From WHSW01 sp963769945 (GTDB lineage: Bacteria > Actinomycetota > Thermoleophilia > Solirubrobacterales > 70-9), in the NCBI GenBank assembly GCA_963769945.1, contig CAVYOA010000017.1:1-64000 (forward strand): a stretch of 64,000 bases of DNA, read 5' to 3'. Each line of letters opens with the position of its first letter. Position 1 is the first letter of the stretch. A program made the position numbers and the translations under genes. Shown here in pieces: positions 42,104 to 49,712 of this stretch. The notes beneath the pieces were generated by a model. It ran no database searches. It was given only the letters and a program-made list of their open reading frames with translations, and was not told where the DNA came from.

Positions 42104-43310
42104 CGTCGCGCTCCCAGGTGCCGCTGCGCCCGCCCGACTTGTGGACGAGCTCGATCGCCTCGATCGTGACTCCGCGCTCGATGCCCTTGACCATGTCGTA
42201 CACGGTAAGCGCTGCGATCGAAACCGCCGTCATCGCCTCCATCTCGACGCCGGTTCGGGCCGTCAGCCCGCACTCTGCCGTCAGCACAACCAGCCCGGCA
42301 CGCTCGTCGATGCGGCCCTCAATATCGACGAAGTCGAGGCCGAGCGGATGCGCGAGCGGAATCAGCTCCCCGGTGCGCTTGGCGGCGCCGATCCCGGCCA
42401 GCCGTGCGGTGCCAAGCACGTCGCCCTTGGGCGCGTCGCCGCGCGCAACCGCTGCCGCGGTTTCAGGCGACATCCGCAGGCGCGCCTCAGCCCGAGCCCG
42501 CCGCTCGGTCTCCGGCTTCGCCCCAACATCCACCATCCGCGCCGAGCCCGAGTCGTCGAGGTGCGTCAGCTCGGCCGAATCCCGCCGAGCGGCAGATTCC
42601 GTGGCGTAGTCCCACGTTTCCTGCCGCTCGGCGTCGGGCCGTTCGGCGTCGAGCGGGGGGAGGGTGCCGTCGACGGCGGTTCGCTTCCCGGCGTCGACCT
42701 CGACCTTCCAGATCGGGGCCTCGGCCTTGATCCGGTCGATCGCCTCGCGAGCGCCGGCAAACGCCTCGCCGCGATGCGCCGCCGAGACGGCGACGATCAC
42801 GCTTGGCTCGCCAAGCGCGACGGAGCCCGTGCGGTGCTCGCCCACCGCCGCCTCGAGCCCGTGTGCAGCGACGGCCTGATCGAGGATTTCGCCGATCCTC
42901 TCGGTCGCCATCTCGGTGTAAGCCTCATAGTCGAGGCTGTCGACGTCGCGGGTCGTGCCGCTGAAGACCACGGTGGCCCCGGCCCCCGGTCGCGAGACTG
43001 CAGCAGCGAGGCGCTCGAGCGAAAGCGGTTCGGCGGTGACTCGCGCGTGGACGAACGCGGTAGCACCGCCGCTGACCGGCGGGATCAATGCGATCTCGTC
43101 GCCGTCGCTGAGCAGCGTCTCCTCGCCAACGTACTCGCGGTTGACCGCGGCTCGGACCGGCATTCGCTCGAGGATCTCGCCGAGTCCCGGCTCTTGCTGG
43201 GCAGCCGCGAGCGCGTCGGTGACGCTGGCGCCGGTGGGCAGCTCGAGTGTCAGCCGCTCGCGCCCCGCGCGCTCGCGAAACACGGCAAACAGCCGCAGCT
43301 CGACATTCAT
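42096..43310 (-). CDS. MoaD-MoaE-MoaC triple fusion for molybdopterin synthesis
   Basis: A 404-residue protein with three complete molybdopterin enzymes. Residues 1-82 are MoaD, the sulfur carrier (NVELRLFAVFRERAG, ending PPVSGG at 81-82). Residues 83-222 are MoaE, the synthase large subunit (FSGTTRD, catalytic-type Lys in RIKAEAPIWKVEV). About 223-245 is a linker encoded by palindrome B copy 2. Residues 246-404 are MoaC, cyclic pyranopterin monophosphate synthase (LTHLDDSGSARMVDVGAKPE, then KGDVLGTARLAGIGAAKRTG and HKSGG). MoaD needs a free Gly-Gly end, so cleavage after residue 82 is expected, as known for mycobacterial MoaX. No internal stop or strong second start for MoaC is seen. Confidence 0.88.
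   Translation of the reverse strand: MNVELRLFAVFRERAGRERLTLELPTGASVTDALAAAQQEPGLGEILERMPVRAAVNREYVGEETLLSDGDEIALIPPVSGGATAFVHARVTAEPLSLERLAAAVSRPGAGATVVFSGTTRDVDSLDYEAYTEMATERIGEILDQAVAAHGLEAAVGEHRTGSVALGEPSVIVAVSAAHRGEAFAGAREAIDRIKAEAPIWKVEVDAGKRTAVDGTLPPLDAERPDAERQETWDYATESAARRDSAELTHLDDSGSARMVDVGAKPETERRARAEARLRMSPETAAAVARGDAPKGDVLGTARLAGIGAAKRTGELIPLAHPLGLDFVDIEGRIDERAGLVVLTAECGLTARTGVEMEAMTAVSIAALTVYDMVKGIERGVTIEAIELVHKSGGRSGTWERDGG
42583..42633. repeat. Palindromic repeat family B, copy 2, inside moaDEC
   Basis: A 51-base palindrome: CGCCGAGCGGCAG / CTGCCGCTCGGCG (13 perfect bases), a symmetric 5-base internal loop, GTGG/CCAC, 7-base hairpin loop. Its 51 bases are a multiple of three and keep the frame open, encoding most of the linker from ERPDAERQ to ATESAARRD between MoaE and MoaC. 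Confidence 0.85.
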
Positions 43311-43335
43311 CGCGCAATCGTACGTCGCTGGGCGC

Positions 43336-44577
43336 TCACCGAAGCAGCTCGATCTCGACCCGCTCGCCGGCCGCGACGTCGCCGCTCTCGGTCGGGATGA
43401 TCGCCAGCGCATCGGCTCCGAGCATCGAGGTGAGCACGTGGGAGGACTGTTCGCCGGTCGAATGCGCGTGCCAGCCGTCATCTCGAAGCTCGAGCTTGCA
43501 GCGGACGAGGTGGGCACGCCCGGGCGGCTTCGCATAGGGCTCGTCGAGGATCGCGGTGGCCCGTGGGGTGGCGTCGGCGACTCCGAGCATGGCCCGGATC
43601 GCGGGACGGACGAAGAGCAGGAAGGTGACCATCGCCGAGACCGGATTGCCGGGCAGTCCGAAGACGAGGCCGCGACTGGGCCCAAGGCCCGGGCGTCGGG
43701 GCGCGACCCCGAACCAGGTCGGCTTTCCCGGCCGCAGGGCGACACCCCAAAAGACCTCCTGCGCACCGAGCTTGCGCAGACCCGCCTTGACGTGGTCGTG
43801 AGCGCCGACCGAGACGCCGCCCGAGATCACGGCGATGTCGGTCGTCAGCGCTCGGCTCAGGGCGGTCTTGGTCGCCTCGTCAGTGTCGGCGACGATCTCG
43901 GCGAAGGCGATCTCGGCGCCCGCTGCGGCGACGAGCGCCGAGAGCGAATGCGCGTTGGAGTTGCGAATCGCGCCGGGGCGAAGCGGCTCGCCGGGCTCCT
44001 GCAGCTCATCGCCCGTGGTCAGCACCGCGATCCGCGGGCGTCTCGCACAGACCACCTTGGCGCGACCGACCGAGGCGAGCACGCCGATCTCGGCCGCCCC
44101 GAGCTCGACGCCGGGTTCAAGCACGACCTCGCCCGCGGCGATGTCGTCGCCGGCGTATCGCGTATCGCGACCGCTCTCGACCGCGACCTGAATCGAGACC
44201 TGGTCTTGGCGAGCGCCGTCTGTGTCCTCGACGCGAACGACAGCGTCAGCGCCCTCGGGCATCATCGCGCCGGTCGAGATTGCAATCGCCTCCCCAGAGC
44301 TCACCGTGGCGGCGGCGGGGTGGCCGGCGCGAGACTCGCCGGAGAGCTTCAAGCTCACCGGCGTCTCGGCGCTGGCGCCGGTGGTGTCGGCAGCACGGAC
44401 GGCGTAACCGTCCATTGCTGAGTTGTCGAAGCCCGGCACCGCGTCGGTGCTCGTCACCGCCTCGGCGAGGATGCGACCCGCCGCGGCCTCGACGGCGACC
44501 GGCTCGACACCGAGCGACCCCGTTCGTTCGAGCACCATGCGGCGCGCGTCCTCGATCTCGGTCAGCTGCGAGGCCAA
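43336..44577 (-). CDS. moeA: Molybdopterin molybdenumtransferase
   Basis: MoeA inserts molybdate into adenylylated molybdopterin. In this 413-residue protein, GFDNSAMDGYAVRAADT is the domain I motif and SGEAIAISTGAMMPEGADAV follows. VLTTGDELQEPGEPLRPGAI and SGGVSVGAHDHVKAGL mark the MogA-like domain, and GLPGNPVSAMVTF is conserved. Domain IV ends the protein. A TTG start at 44577 is preferred; the ATG at 44631 would overlap the divergent mobA start. Confidence 0.94.
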   Translation of the reverse strand: MASQLTEIEDARRMVLERTGSLGVEPVAVEAAAGRILAEAVTSTDAVPGFDNSAMDGYAVRAADTTGASAETPVSLKLSGESRAGHPAAATVSSGEAIAISTGAMMPEGADAVVRVEDTDGARQDQVSIQVAVESGRDTRYAGDDIAAGEVVLEPGVELGAAEIGVLASVGRAKVVCARRPRIAVLTTGDELQEPGEPLRPGAIRNSNAHSLSALVAAAGAEIAFAEIVADTDEATKTALSRALTTDIAVISGGVSVGAHDHVKAGLRKLGAQEVFWGVALRPGKPTWFGVAPRRPGLGPSRGLVFGLPGNPVSAMVTFLLFVRPAIRAMLGVADATPRATAILDEPYAKPPGRAHLVRCKLELRDDGWHAHSTGEQSSHVLTSMLGADALAIIPTESGDVAAGERVEIELLR

Positions 44578-44614
44578 ATCGAGCCTGAGCGTACTTTGGT
44601 GGGAGAATGAGCCG

Positions 44615-45328
44615 ATGAAGCGCGTTGTCATCCCCGGCGCGGTGCTTGCCGGAGGGCTGGGCCGCCGGATGGGGGAGCCAAAGGCGATGGTCGAGCTCGG
44701 TGGCCGCCCGCTGGTGGCTCGCGTCGTCGCCACCGTCGGCTCGGCCGGTCTCGAGCCCGTAGTCGTCGCCAAGCCAGACTCCGTCTTGCCTCGGCTCGAC
44801 TGTCGCCTGCTCAGCGAGCCCGACGAGCCGCGCCACCCGCTCACCGGCATCGTCGCGATGCTGCGCGCCAGCGCCGGCCGCAGCGTCGTCGTCATCGCCT
44901 GTGACATGCCGCTCGTGCCGGCGAAGCTCTTGAGCTGGATCGGCAACCTCGAAGAGGAGGTTGCGGTGTGCGAGGTCGGCGGCGAGCTCGAGCCGCTGCT
45001 CGGGCGTTACTCGCCCGCTGTTGCCGACTCACTCGAGACGGCGCTCGAGTGTGGCGAGCCGATGCGCGAGGCGGTGGCTCGGCTGAACCCTTTCGTGATC
45101 TCCGAAACGCACCTGGCCCGATTCGCCGACCCGCGGCGGATCGTCTTCAACGTCAACTCCCCCGAGGACGTCACCCAGGCCGAGAACCTGCTCGCCGGGC
45201 GCACGACTCGCATCCGGCATCGCGCCCGGCGCTTCGCCGAGCGCTTCACCAGCGACGATGGCGGCCAGCCAATCTCAGACCTCGAGGCCGCAAGCCCGAA
45301 CCCAGATCCTGGAGGCTTAACGAAATGA
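44615..45328 (+). CDS. mobA: Molybdenum cofactor guanylyltransferase
   Basis: MobA adds GMP to Mo-molybdopterin to make the guanine dinucleotide cofactor. The 237-residue sequence has the nucleotide-binding signature GAVLAGGLGRRMGEPKAMVE, metal/substrate motif ACDMPLV and NVNSPEDVTQAE near the end. The C-terminal 35 residues (from about RRFAERFTSDDGG) exceed the usual length. Divergent from moeA over 37 bases; fdh follows 29 bases later. Confidence 0.9.
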   Translation: MKRVVIPGAVLAGGLGRRMGEPKAMVELGGRPLVARVVATVGSAGLEPVVVAKPDSVLPRLDCRLLSEPDEPRHPLTGIVAMLRASAGRSVVVIACDMPLVPAKLLSWIGNLEEEVAVCEVGGELEPLLGRYSPAVADSLETALECGEPMREAVARLNPFVISETHLARFADPRRIVFNVNSPEDVTQAENLLAGRTTRIRHRARRFAERFTSDDGGQPISDLEAASPNPDPGGLTK

Positions 45329-45357
45329 TCAACAGCAAAGGCGAGGTGGGATAAGCA

Positions 45358-46527
45358 ATGGCGACGATCCTCTGCGTCCTCTATGACGACCCTGCGGACG
45401 GCTATCCGCCCGAGTACCCGCGCGACGAGATCCCGGAGATAAAGGGGTACCCGGACGGCCAGACCACGCCAACGCCCGACGGCCTCGACTTCAACCCCGG
45501 TGAGCTGTTGGGCTGCGTCTCGGGGGCGCTCGGGCTGCGCAAGTTCTGCGAGGACAGCGGACACGAGCTGATCGTCACCTCCGACAAGGAGGGTGAGGAC
45601 TCGGAGTTCGAGCGCCACCTACCCGACGCCGAGGTGGTGATCTCGCAGCCATTTTGGCCCGCGTACCTGACCGCCGAGCGGATCGCCAAGGCGCCGAACC
45701 TAAAGCTCGCGATCACCGCCGGCATCGGCTCCGACCACGTCGATCTCGACGCTGCGGTCGCGAACCAGATCACCGTCGCCGAGGTCACCTACAGCAACTC
45801 GATCTCGGTCTCTGAGCACGTGGTGATGATGATCCTCGGCCTGGTCCGAAACTACATCCCGTCCTATGAGATCGTCATCGACAAGGGCTGGAACATCGCC
45901 GACGCGGTTTCGCGCAGCTACGACGTCGAGGGCATGCAGATTGGCACCGTCGCCGCAGGCAGGATCGGCACGGCGGTCCTGCGCCGGCTGAAGCCATTTG
46001 ACGTCGGCCTTCACTACACCGATCGCCATCGCCTGCCGGCCGAGGTCGAACAGGAGCTGGACCTGACCTTTCACGAGTCGGCTGCGGCGATGGTCCCGGG
46101 CATGGATGTGGTCACGATCAACGCGCCGCTTCATCCCGAGACCGAGCACCTCTTCGACGCCGAGATGCTGGCGAAGATGAAGCGCGGCGCCTACATCGTC
46201 AATACGGCGCGGGGAAAGATCTGCGATCGAGATGCGATCGTCGCAGCGCTCGAGTCCGGGCAGCTGGCCGGCTACGCGGGCGACGTCTGGTTTCCCCAGC
46301 CGGCGCCGCAGGATCACCCGTGGCGGACGATGCCCCACCACGGGATGACGCCGCATACGTCGGGAACGAGCCTCTCGGCGCAGACGCGGTACGCGGCGGG
46401 CACGCGCGAGATCCTCGAGTGCTATTTCGCCGACAAGCCGATTCGCGACGAGTACCTGATCGTCGACGCCGGAGCGCTCGCCGGAGCCGGGGCGCATTCA
46501 TACAGCGTGCGCGAGGCAAAAACGTAG
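45358..46527 (+). CDS. fdh: NAD-dependent formate dehydrogenase
   Basis: Oxidises formate to CO2 with NAD+, metal-free, in the D-2-hydroxyacid dehydrogenase fold. The 389 residues closely follow methylotroph FDH. The formate-site Pro lies in ISQPFWPAYLT and the site Asn in SNSISVSEHVVMMIL. VAAGRIGTAVLRRL is the Rossmann motif, YTDRHR the Asp giving NAD+ preference, NTARGKICDRDA the Arg, and GDVWFPQPAPQDHPWRTM with MTPHTSGTSLSAQ the Gln/His pair. The C-terminus is about 10-15 residues shorter than Pseudomonas FDH. It lies among molybdenum genes although it needs no molybdenum. Confidence 0.93.
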   Translation: MATILCVLYDDPADGYPPEYPRDEIPEIKGYPDGQTTPTPDGLDFNPGELLGCVSGALGLRKFCEDSGHELIVTSDKEGEDSEFERHLPDAEVVISQPFWPAYLTAERIAKAPNLKLAITAGIGSDHVDLDAAVANQITVAEVTYSNSISVSEHVVMMILGLVRNYIPSYEIVIDKGWNIADAVSRSYDVEGMQIGTVAAGRIGTAVLRRLKPFDVGLHYTDRHRLPAEVEQELDLTFHESAAAMVPGMDVVTINAPLHPETEHLFDAEMLAKMKRGAYIVNTARGKICDRDAIVAALESGQLAGYAGDVWFPQPAPQDHPWRTMPHHGMTPHTSGTSLSAQTRYAAGTREILECYFADKPIRDEYLIVDAGALAGAGAHSYSVREAKT

Positions 46528-46579
46528 GTCGATCGCCCTCGGCTGGGTGAATCGCCGGCCGCCTGTCCGCCGTCAGCGT

Positions 46580-46915
46580 CTAATACCCGCTGCCGCTGTC
46601 GCTGTTGTCCTCGGCGTCCTCGGACCTCTCGTCGACTTCCTTCTCGATGTCGTCGGCCGCCTGCTCGGCTGCGTCACCGGCCTCCTCGCCGGCTTCCTCG
46701 AGCTCCTTACCGGCGTCCTCGGCTGCGTCACCGATCTCCTCGCCGGCGTCGTCGAGCCGGTCGCCGGCGTTCTCGCCGGCTTCTTCGAGTTCCTGGCCCG
46801 CCTCCTCGATCCTGTTCTCGTCCTCATCGTCGCCGCAGCCAGCGACTCCGATGCCTCCGAGCGCGAGCGCGAGGGAAGCGGCCACCGTCGCAAATTTTTG
46901 CTTCGAATCGATCAT
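46580..46915 (-). CDS. Acidic LEA-like 11-mer-repeat lipoprotein
   Basis: A 111-residue lipoprotein: signal peptide with core VAASLALALGG and lipobox VAGC. The mature chain is nearly all Glu, Asp, Ala, Gly and falls into consecutive 11-residue units (EEAGQELEEAG, ENAGDRLDDAG, EEIGDAAEDAG, KELEEAGEEAG, DAAEQAADDIE). This is the pattern of group 3 LEA or apolipoprotein-like amphipathic helices. Its start overlaps the stop of a shorter paralogue, so the two are a tandem duplication. The function is unknown. Confidence 0.75.
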   Translation of the reverse strand: MIDSKQKFATVAASLALALGGIGVAGCGDDEDENRIEEAGQELEEAGENAGDRLDDAGEEIGDAAEDAGKELEEAGEEAGDAAEQAADDIEKEVDERSEDAEDNSDSGSGY

Positions 46916-47121
46916 TTGTCGTCGTCGGCCTCGCTCTCGACGTCCTGACCGGCCTCTTCGGCGGCGTTGCCGGCGTCCTCGCCGGCCTCTTCGAGTTCCT
47001 GGCCTGCTTCCTCGACCGCGCCCTCGTCGTCATCGTCGCCGCAACCAGCGACGCCGAAGCCCCCGAGCGTGAGCGCGAGAGAAGCAGCCACCGTCGCAAA
47101 CTTTCGCTTCGAATCACTCAT
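46912..47121 (-). CDS. Short paralogue of the acidic repeat lipoprotein
   Basis: A 69-residue lipoprotein whose first 20 residues (MSDSKRKFATVAASLALTLG) nearly equal those of the neighbour. Lipobox VAGC, then two full 11-residue units (EEAGQELEEAG, EDAGNAAEEAG) and an acidic end. ATG 47121 is preferred over a GTG 11 codons upstream because the paralogue starts at the same residue. ATGA overlap with the downstream copy. Confidence 0.75.
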   Translation of the reverse strand: MSDSKRKFATVAASLALTLGGFGVAGCGDDDDEGAVEEAGQELEEAGEDAGNAAEEAGQDVESEADDDK

Positions 47122-47180
47122 GATCCGGACTTTACCCGCCAGCGGTACTCCCAACCCCGCGACGTCTTCAGAGCCGATAC

Positions 47181-47558
47181 CTATGCCGCGTAGCGGTGAT
47201 GCAGGTCGAGGATGTTGCCGTCGGGGTCCTCGAAGATCGCCTGATGACAGACGCCGCTGTCGATCGTCTCGCCCTTGAACACGACTCCCGCGGCCTCGAG
47301 CTCGGTGCGCGCAGCTTCGACGTCATCGACATGAAGCGCGATCGGAGCTGTGTGCGGGCTGAACTCGATCCCGAAAGCGTCAGTCTGCATCACCGCGAGG
47401 GTCAGCGTGCCCGTTTCGAACTCGCCGGCGGGCATGTTGCCCCAGCGCTTGGATCGCTTCAGTCCCAGGACGTCGCCGTAGAACTCGTCGGCCTTGGCGA
47501 AATCACGCGTCGGCACGGTGACGAAGTCGACGCCGGTGATCTCGAATGTCGGGCTCAA
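47181..47558 (-). CDS. VOC/glyoxalase-fold protein
   Basis: A 125-residue vicinal-oxygen-chelate protein with two beta-alpha-beta-beta-beta units. GVDFVTVPTRDFAKADEFYG opens the first and APIALHVDDVEAARTEL the second, ending AIFEDPDGNILDLHHRY with the usual C-terminal Glu/His metal area. Such proteins include lyases, dioxygenases and resistance proteins; no substrate is indicated. Confidence 0.85.
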   Translation of the reverse strand: MSPTFEITGVDFVTVPTRDFAKADEFYGDVLGLKRSKRWGNMPAGEFETGTLTLAVMQTDAFGIEFSPHTAPIALHVDDVEAARTELEAAGVVFKGETIDSGVCHQAIFEDPDGNILDLHHRYAA

Positions 47559-47640
47559 TGCGGATTCCTTTCGAGGTGGATGGTCAAGTGACGGCTGCCG
47601 TCGCGTGGGCGTCTTACGACCGGCTCGAGCCAGGCAATTG

Positions 47641-48273
47641 TCACACAGGCTCGACCGTATCGCCGACCGAGATCTCGCCTGGCTCGATCACAGTGCAGTA
47701 CGCGCCCATGATCCCGCCGAGCTCGTCGTTGGCACGGCGCAGGACCTCGAGGTCGACCTCGATCGTGTCGGGGTCGATCGTCGTGATCACGCAGCGCTCG
47801 CACGGCTCCCTCACCGCCAGCACGACCTCACCGACGCGCACATGGGCGCCGATCCAGTCCTGCTCGACCGGCCCTGAGGCACCGTCGAAGACGATGTTGG
47901 CGCGAAAACGGCGGCGGTCGTAGCCGAGCTGGGCGAGTGAGCCGGTGCTGAGCAGGAGGATCGGCGCCGCGTCGTGTGAGTGAGCGCCGATCGGGCGCGA
48001 GAGCTTGGCGTTCGGCCCCGCGACCTCTCGGATCATCGCCGCGGCCTGCGATGACTCCCATGGATGGCCGGCCACCAGCGGCTCGCCGTCGGCGTCGAGC
48101 GTCGCTGCCAGTCCGACCATCCGCTGCTTGCGCCGGCCGGTGACGATGCCGCGCTCGTCGAGCACCCGCAACGAGCGGTCGCCCGGGACGCCGTCGTCGG
48201 CGACCTCGAGGCGCTCGAGCTGCTCGCCGCGCAACCCCTTGACCGGGTAGCGCCAGAGCTCGGCGACGTTCAC
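47641..48273 (-). CDS. MOSC-domain protein
   Basis: A 210-residue protein with MOSC N-terminal beta-barrel (VAELWRYPVKGLRGEQLERL, GDRSLRVLDERG) and the MOSC domain (FRANIVFDG, then REPCERCVITTIDP). The Cys in the last motif is the conserved residue equivalent to the Mo-ligand Cys of mARC/YcbX-type proteins. Overlaps the DUF6457 gene by four bases; both are divergent from the molybdate regulator. Confidence 0.9.
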   Translation of the reverse strand: MNVAELWRYPVKGLRGEQLERLEVADDGVPGDRSLRVLDERGIVTGRRKQRMVGLAATLDADGEPLVAGHPWESSQAAAMIREVAGPNAKLSRPIGAHSHDAAPILLLSTGSLAQLGYDRRRFRANIVFDGASGPVEQDWIGAHVRVGEVVLAVREPCERCVITTIDPDTIEVDLEVLRRANDELGGIMGAYCTVIEPGEISVGDTVEPV

Positions 48274-48503
48274 GTCGAATCGCTCGCGGCCGAGTCACCG
48301 CCGACGCGCTCGGCGGCAGCGCGTAACTCGGCGATCGACGCACCGCTGAGTCCCCCGAGCCAGCACGCGACCGGTGCTGCGATGCGCTCGGAGGAGTGAG
48401 CGGCGACAGCCGCGAGGTCGAGGATCTGCTCGACGTCGGCGTCGCTGGGGGCGTCGGCGCCGAGCTCGGCGGCGAAGGCGTCGATCCATTGGCGTGCGAT
48501 CAT
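48270..48503 (-). CDS. DUF6457-like small protein linked to molybdenum cofactor genes
   Basis: A 77-residue helical protein: ARQWIDAFAAELGADAP, then ILDLAAVAAHSSERIAAPVA and a C-terminal helix. This follows the DUF6457 pattern (Trp near the start, central AH-ER-AAP). In other actinobacteria that domain is found fused to or beside MobA, so a role in cofactor metabolism is likely but undefined. Confidence 0.65.
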   Translation of the reverse strand: MIARQWIDAFAAELGADAPSDADVEQILDLAAVAAHSSERIAAPVACWLGGLSGASIAELRAAAERVGGDSAASDST

Positions 48504-48531
48504 CGTTCACTCCTCGGTTTGTGCCTATGCA

Positions 48532-48939
48532 ATGCTTAAGCAGGTGTCGGCGGACATGTCCGATATGAGCTTGGGCGAGGCGGCAAAGGCCCTCGACGTC
48601 AGCGTCGACACGCTGCGCCGCTGGGACAGCGCCGGCAAGCTCGAAACGGTTCGCGACGAGAGTAACCGCCGCCGCGTGCCCGCGGCCGAGGTCGAGCGCC
48701 TGCGCGGGCATCCCGAGCGCCACCGCACCGGCGACTCGTTCTCGGCTCGAAACCGCTTTGCCGGAGTGATCACATCGGTCGAGGTCGACGGGGTGATGGC
48801 TCTGGTCGAGATCGAGGCTGGTCCGCACCGCGTGATCGCTGCGATCACGCGCGACTCGGTCGAGGAGCTGGGACTGAAGCAGGGCGTTGCCGCGACGGCA
48901 ATGGTGAAGGCGACGTCGGTGATGGTGGAGAGAACGTGA
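48532..48939 (+). CDS. HTH-TOBE regulator, likely molybdate-responsive
   Basis: A 135-residue regulator. A MerR/excisionase-type helix-turn-helix covers about 10-60 (MSLGEAAKALDVSVDTLRRW, RRRVPAAEVERLRGH). A TOBE/Mop-like domain covers about 68-135 (FAGVITSVEVDGVMALVEIE, TRDSVEELGLKQGVAATAMV), the fold that binds molybdate oxyanions. ATG 48556 (MSDMSLGEAA) is an attractive alternative start because it frees the TGCTTAAGCA palindrome for operator use. Overlaps modA by four bases; the natural role is control of modABC. Confidence 0.85.
   Translation: MLKQVSADMSDMSLGEAAKALDVSVDTLRRWDSAGKLETVRDESNRRRVPAAEVERLRGHPERHRTGDSFSARNRFAGVITSVEVDGVMALVEIEAGPHRVIAAITRDSVEELGLKQGVAATAMVKATSVMVERT
48533..48542. 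promoter_or_regulatory. Candidate autoregulatory palindrome TGCTTAAGCA
   Basis: A perfect 10-base palindrome in the 28-base divergent gap between the DUF6457 gene and the HTH-TOBE regulator, overlapping the most upstream start of the latter. It is AT-rich relative to its surroundings. It could be the operator for the regulator; no direct evidence beyond position and symmetry. Confidence 0.35.
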
Positions 48940-49712
48940 GAAAGCTTGCGACGATGCAGGCGATCACGGTTGCGCTGCTCGCCGGCTGCGGCGATGACGA
49001 GGAGCCGGCTTCGAGCTCGGATTCCGGTTCTGAGCAGCTCGTGATCTCGGCCGCGTCCTCGCTCGAGCCAGCCTTCACGGCCTACGCCGACGAAGCCGGC
49101 TTCGACGCGAAGCAGTCGTTCGCGGGCTCCGATGACCTCGCGGCCCAAATCCGCGGCGGCGTCACGCCCGACCTATATGCCGCCGCCAACACCTCGTTGC
49201 CCGACGAGCTCTTCGCCGATGGCCTTCTCGCCGAGCCCGTCGTCTTTGCCGGCAACGAGCTCGGGCTCGCGGTCCCCGCCGACAACGAAGCCGAGATCGA
49301 GTCGATCGAGGATCTCGCCCGGGGCGATCTCGAGCTTGCGATCGGCGACGAGGGCGTTCCCGTCGGCGATTACACGCGCGAGGTCCTCGCTCGCCTCCCG
49401 GGCGGTCAGGGGGAGCAGATCCTCGCCAACGTGCGCTCGAATGAGCCCGACGTCGCCGGCATCGTCGGCAAGCTCAGCCAGGGCGCGGTCGATGCCGGCT
49501 TCGTCTACGTAACCGACGTCGTCGCCACCGATGGCGAGCTCGAGGCGATCGAGCTGCCGACAGAGCTTCAGCCCGAGGTCGCATACGGAGTCGCCGTCGT
49601 CGAGGGCGCCGAGAATCCCGAGGGCGCTCAGGAGTTCATCGACGGGCTGCTCGATGGCGCGGGGGCCGATGCCCTGGCCGACGCCGGGTTCCTGCCGCCG
49701 CCCAGCGAGTGA
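48936..49712 (+). CDS. modA: Molybdate-binding lipoprotein
   Basis: The 258-residue solute-binding protein of the molybdate importer. Short signal peptide with lipobox LLAGC (Cys18), Ser-rich linker, then VISAASSLEPAFTAYADEAG and FAGSDDLAAQIRGGVTPDLY, the oxyanion-binding segments of ModA, and later DAGFVYVTDVVAT. Overlaps both the regulator and modB. Confidence 0.93.
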   Translation: MRKLATMQAITVALLAGCGDDEEPASSSDSGSEQLVISAASSLEPAFTAYADEAGFDAKQSFAGSDDLAAQIRGGVTPDLYAAANTSLPDELFADGLLAEPVVFAGNELGLAVPADNEAEIESIEDLARGDLELAIGDEGVPVGDYTREVLARLPGGQGEQILANVRSNEPDVAGIVGKLSQGAVDAGFVYVTDVVATDGELEAIELPTELQPEVAYGVAVVEGAENPEGAQEFIDGLLDGAGADALADAGFLPPPSE

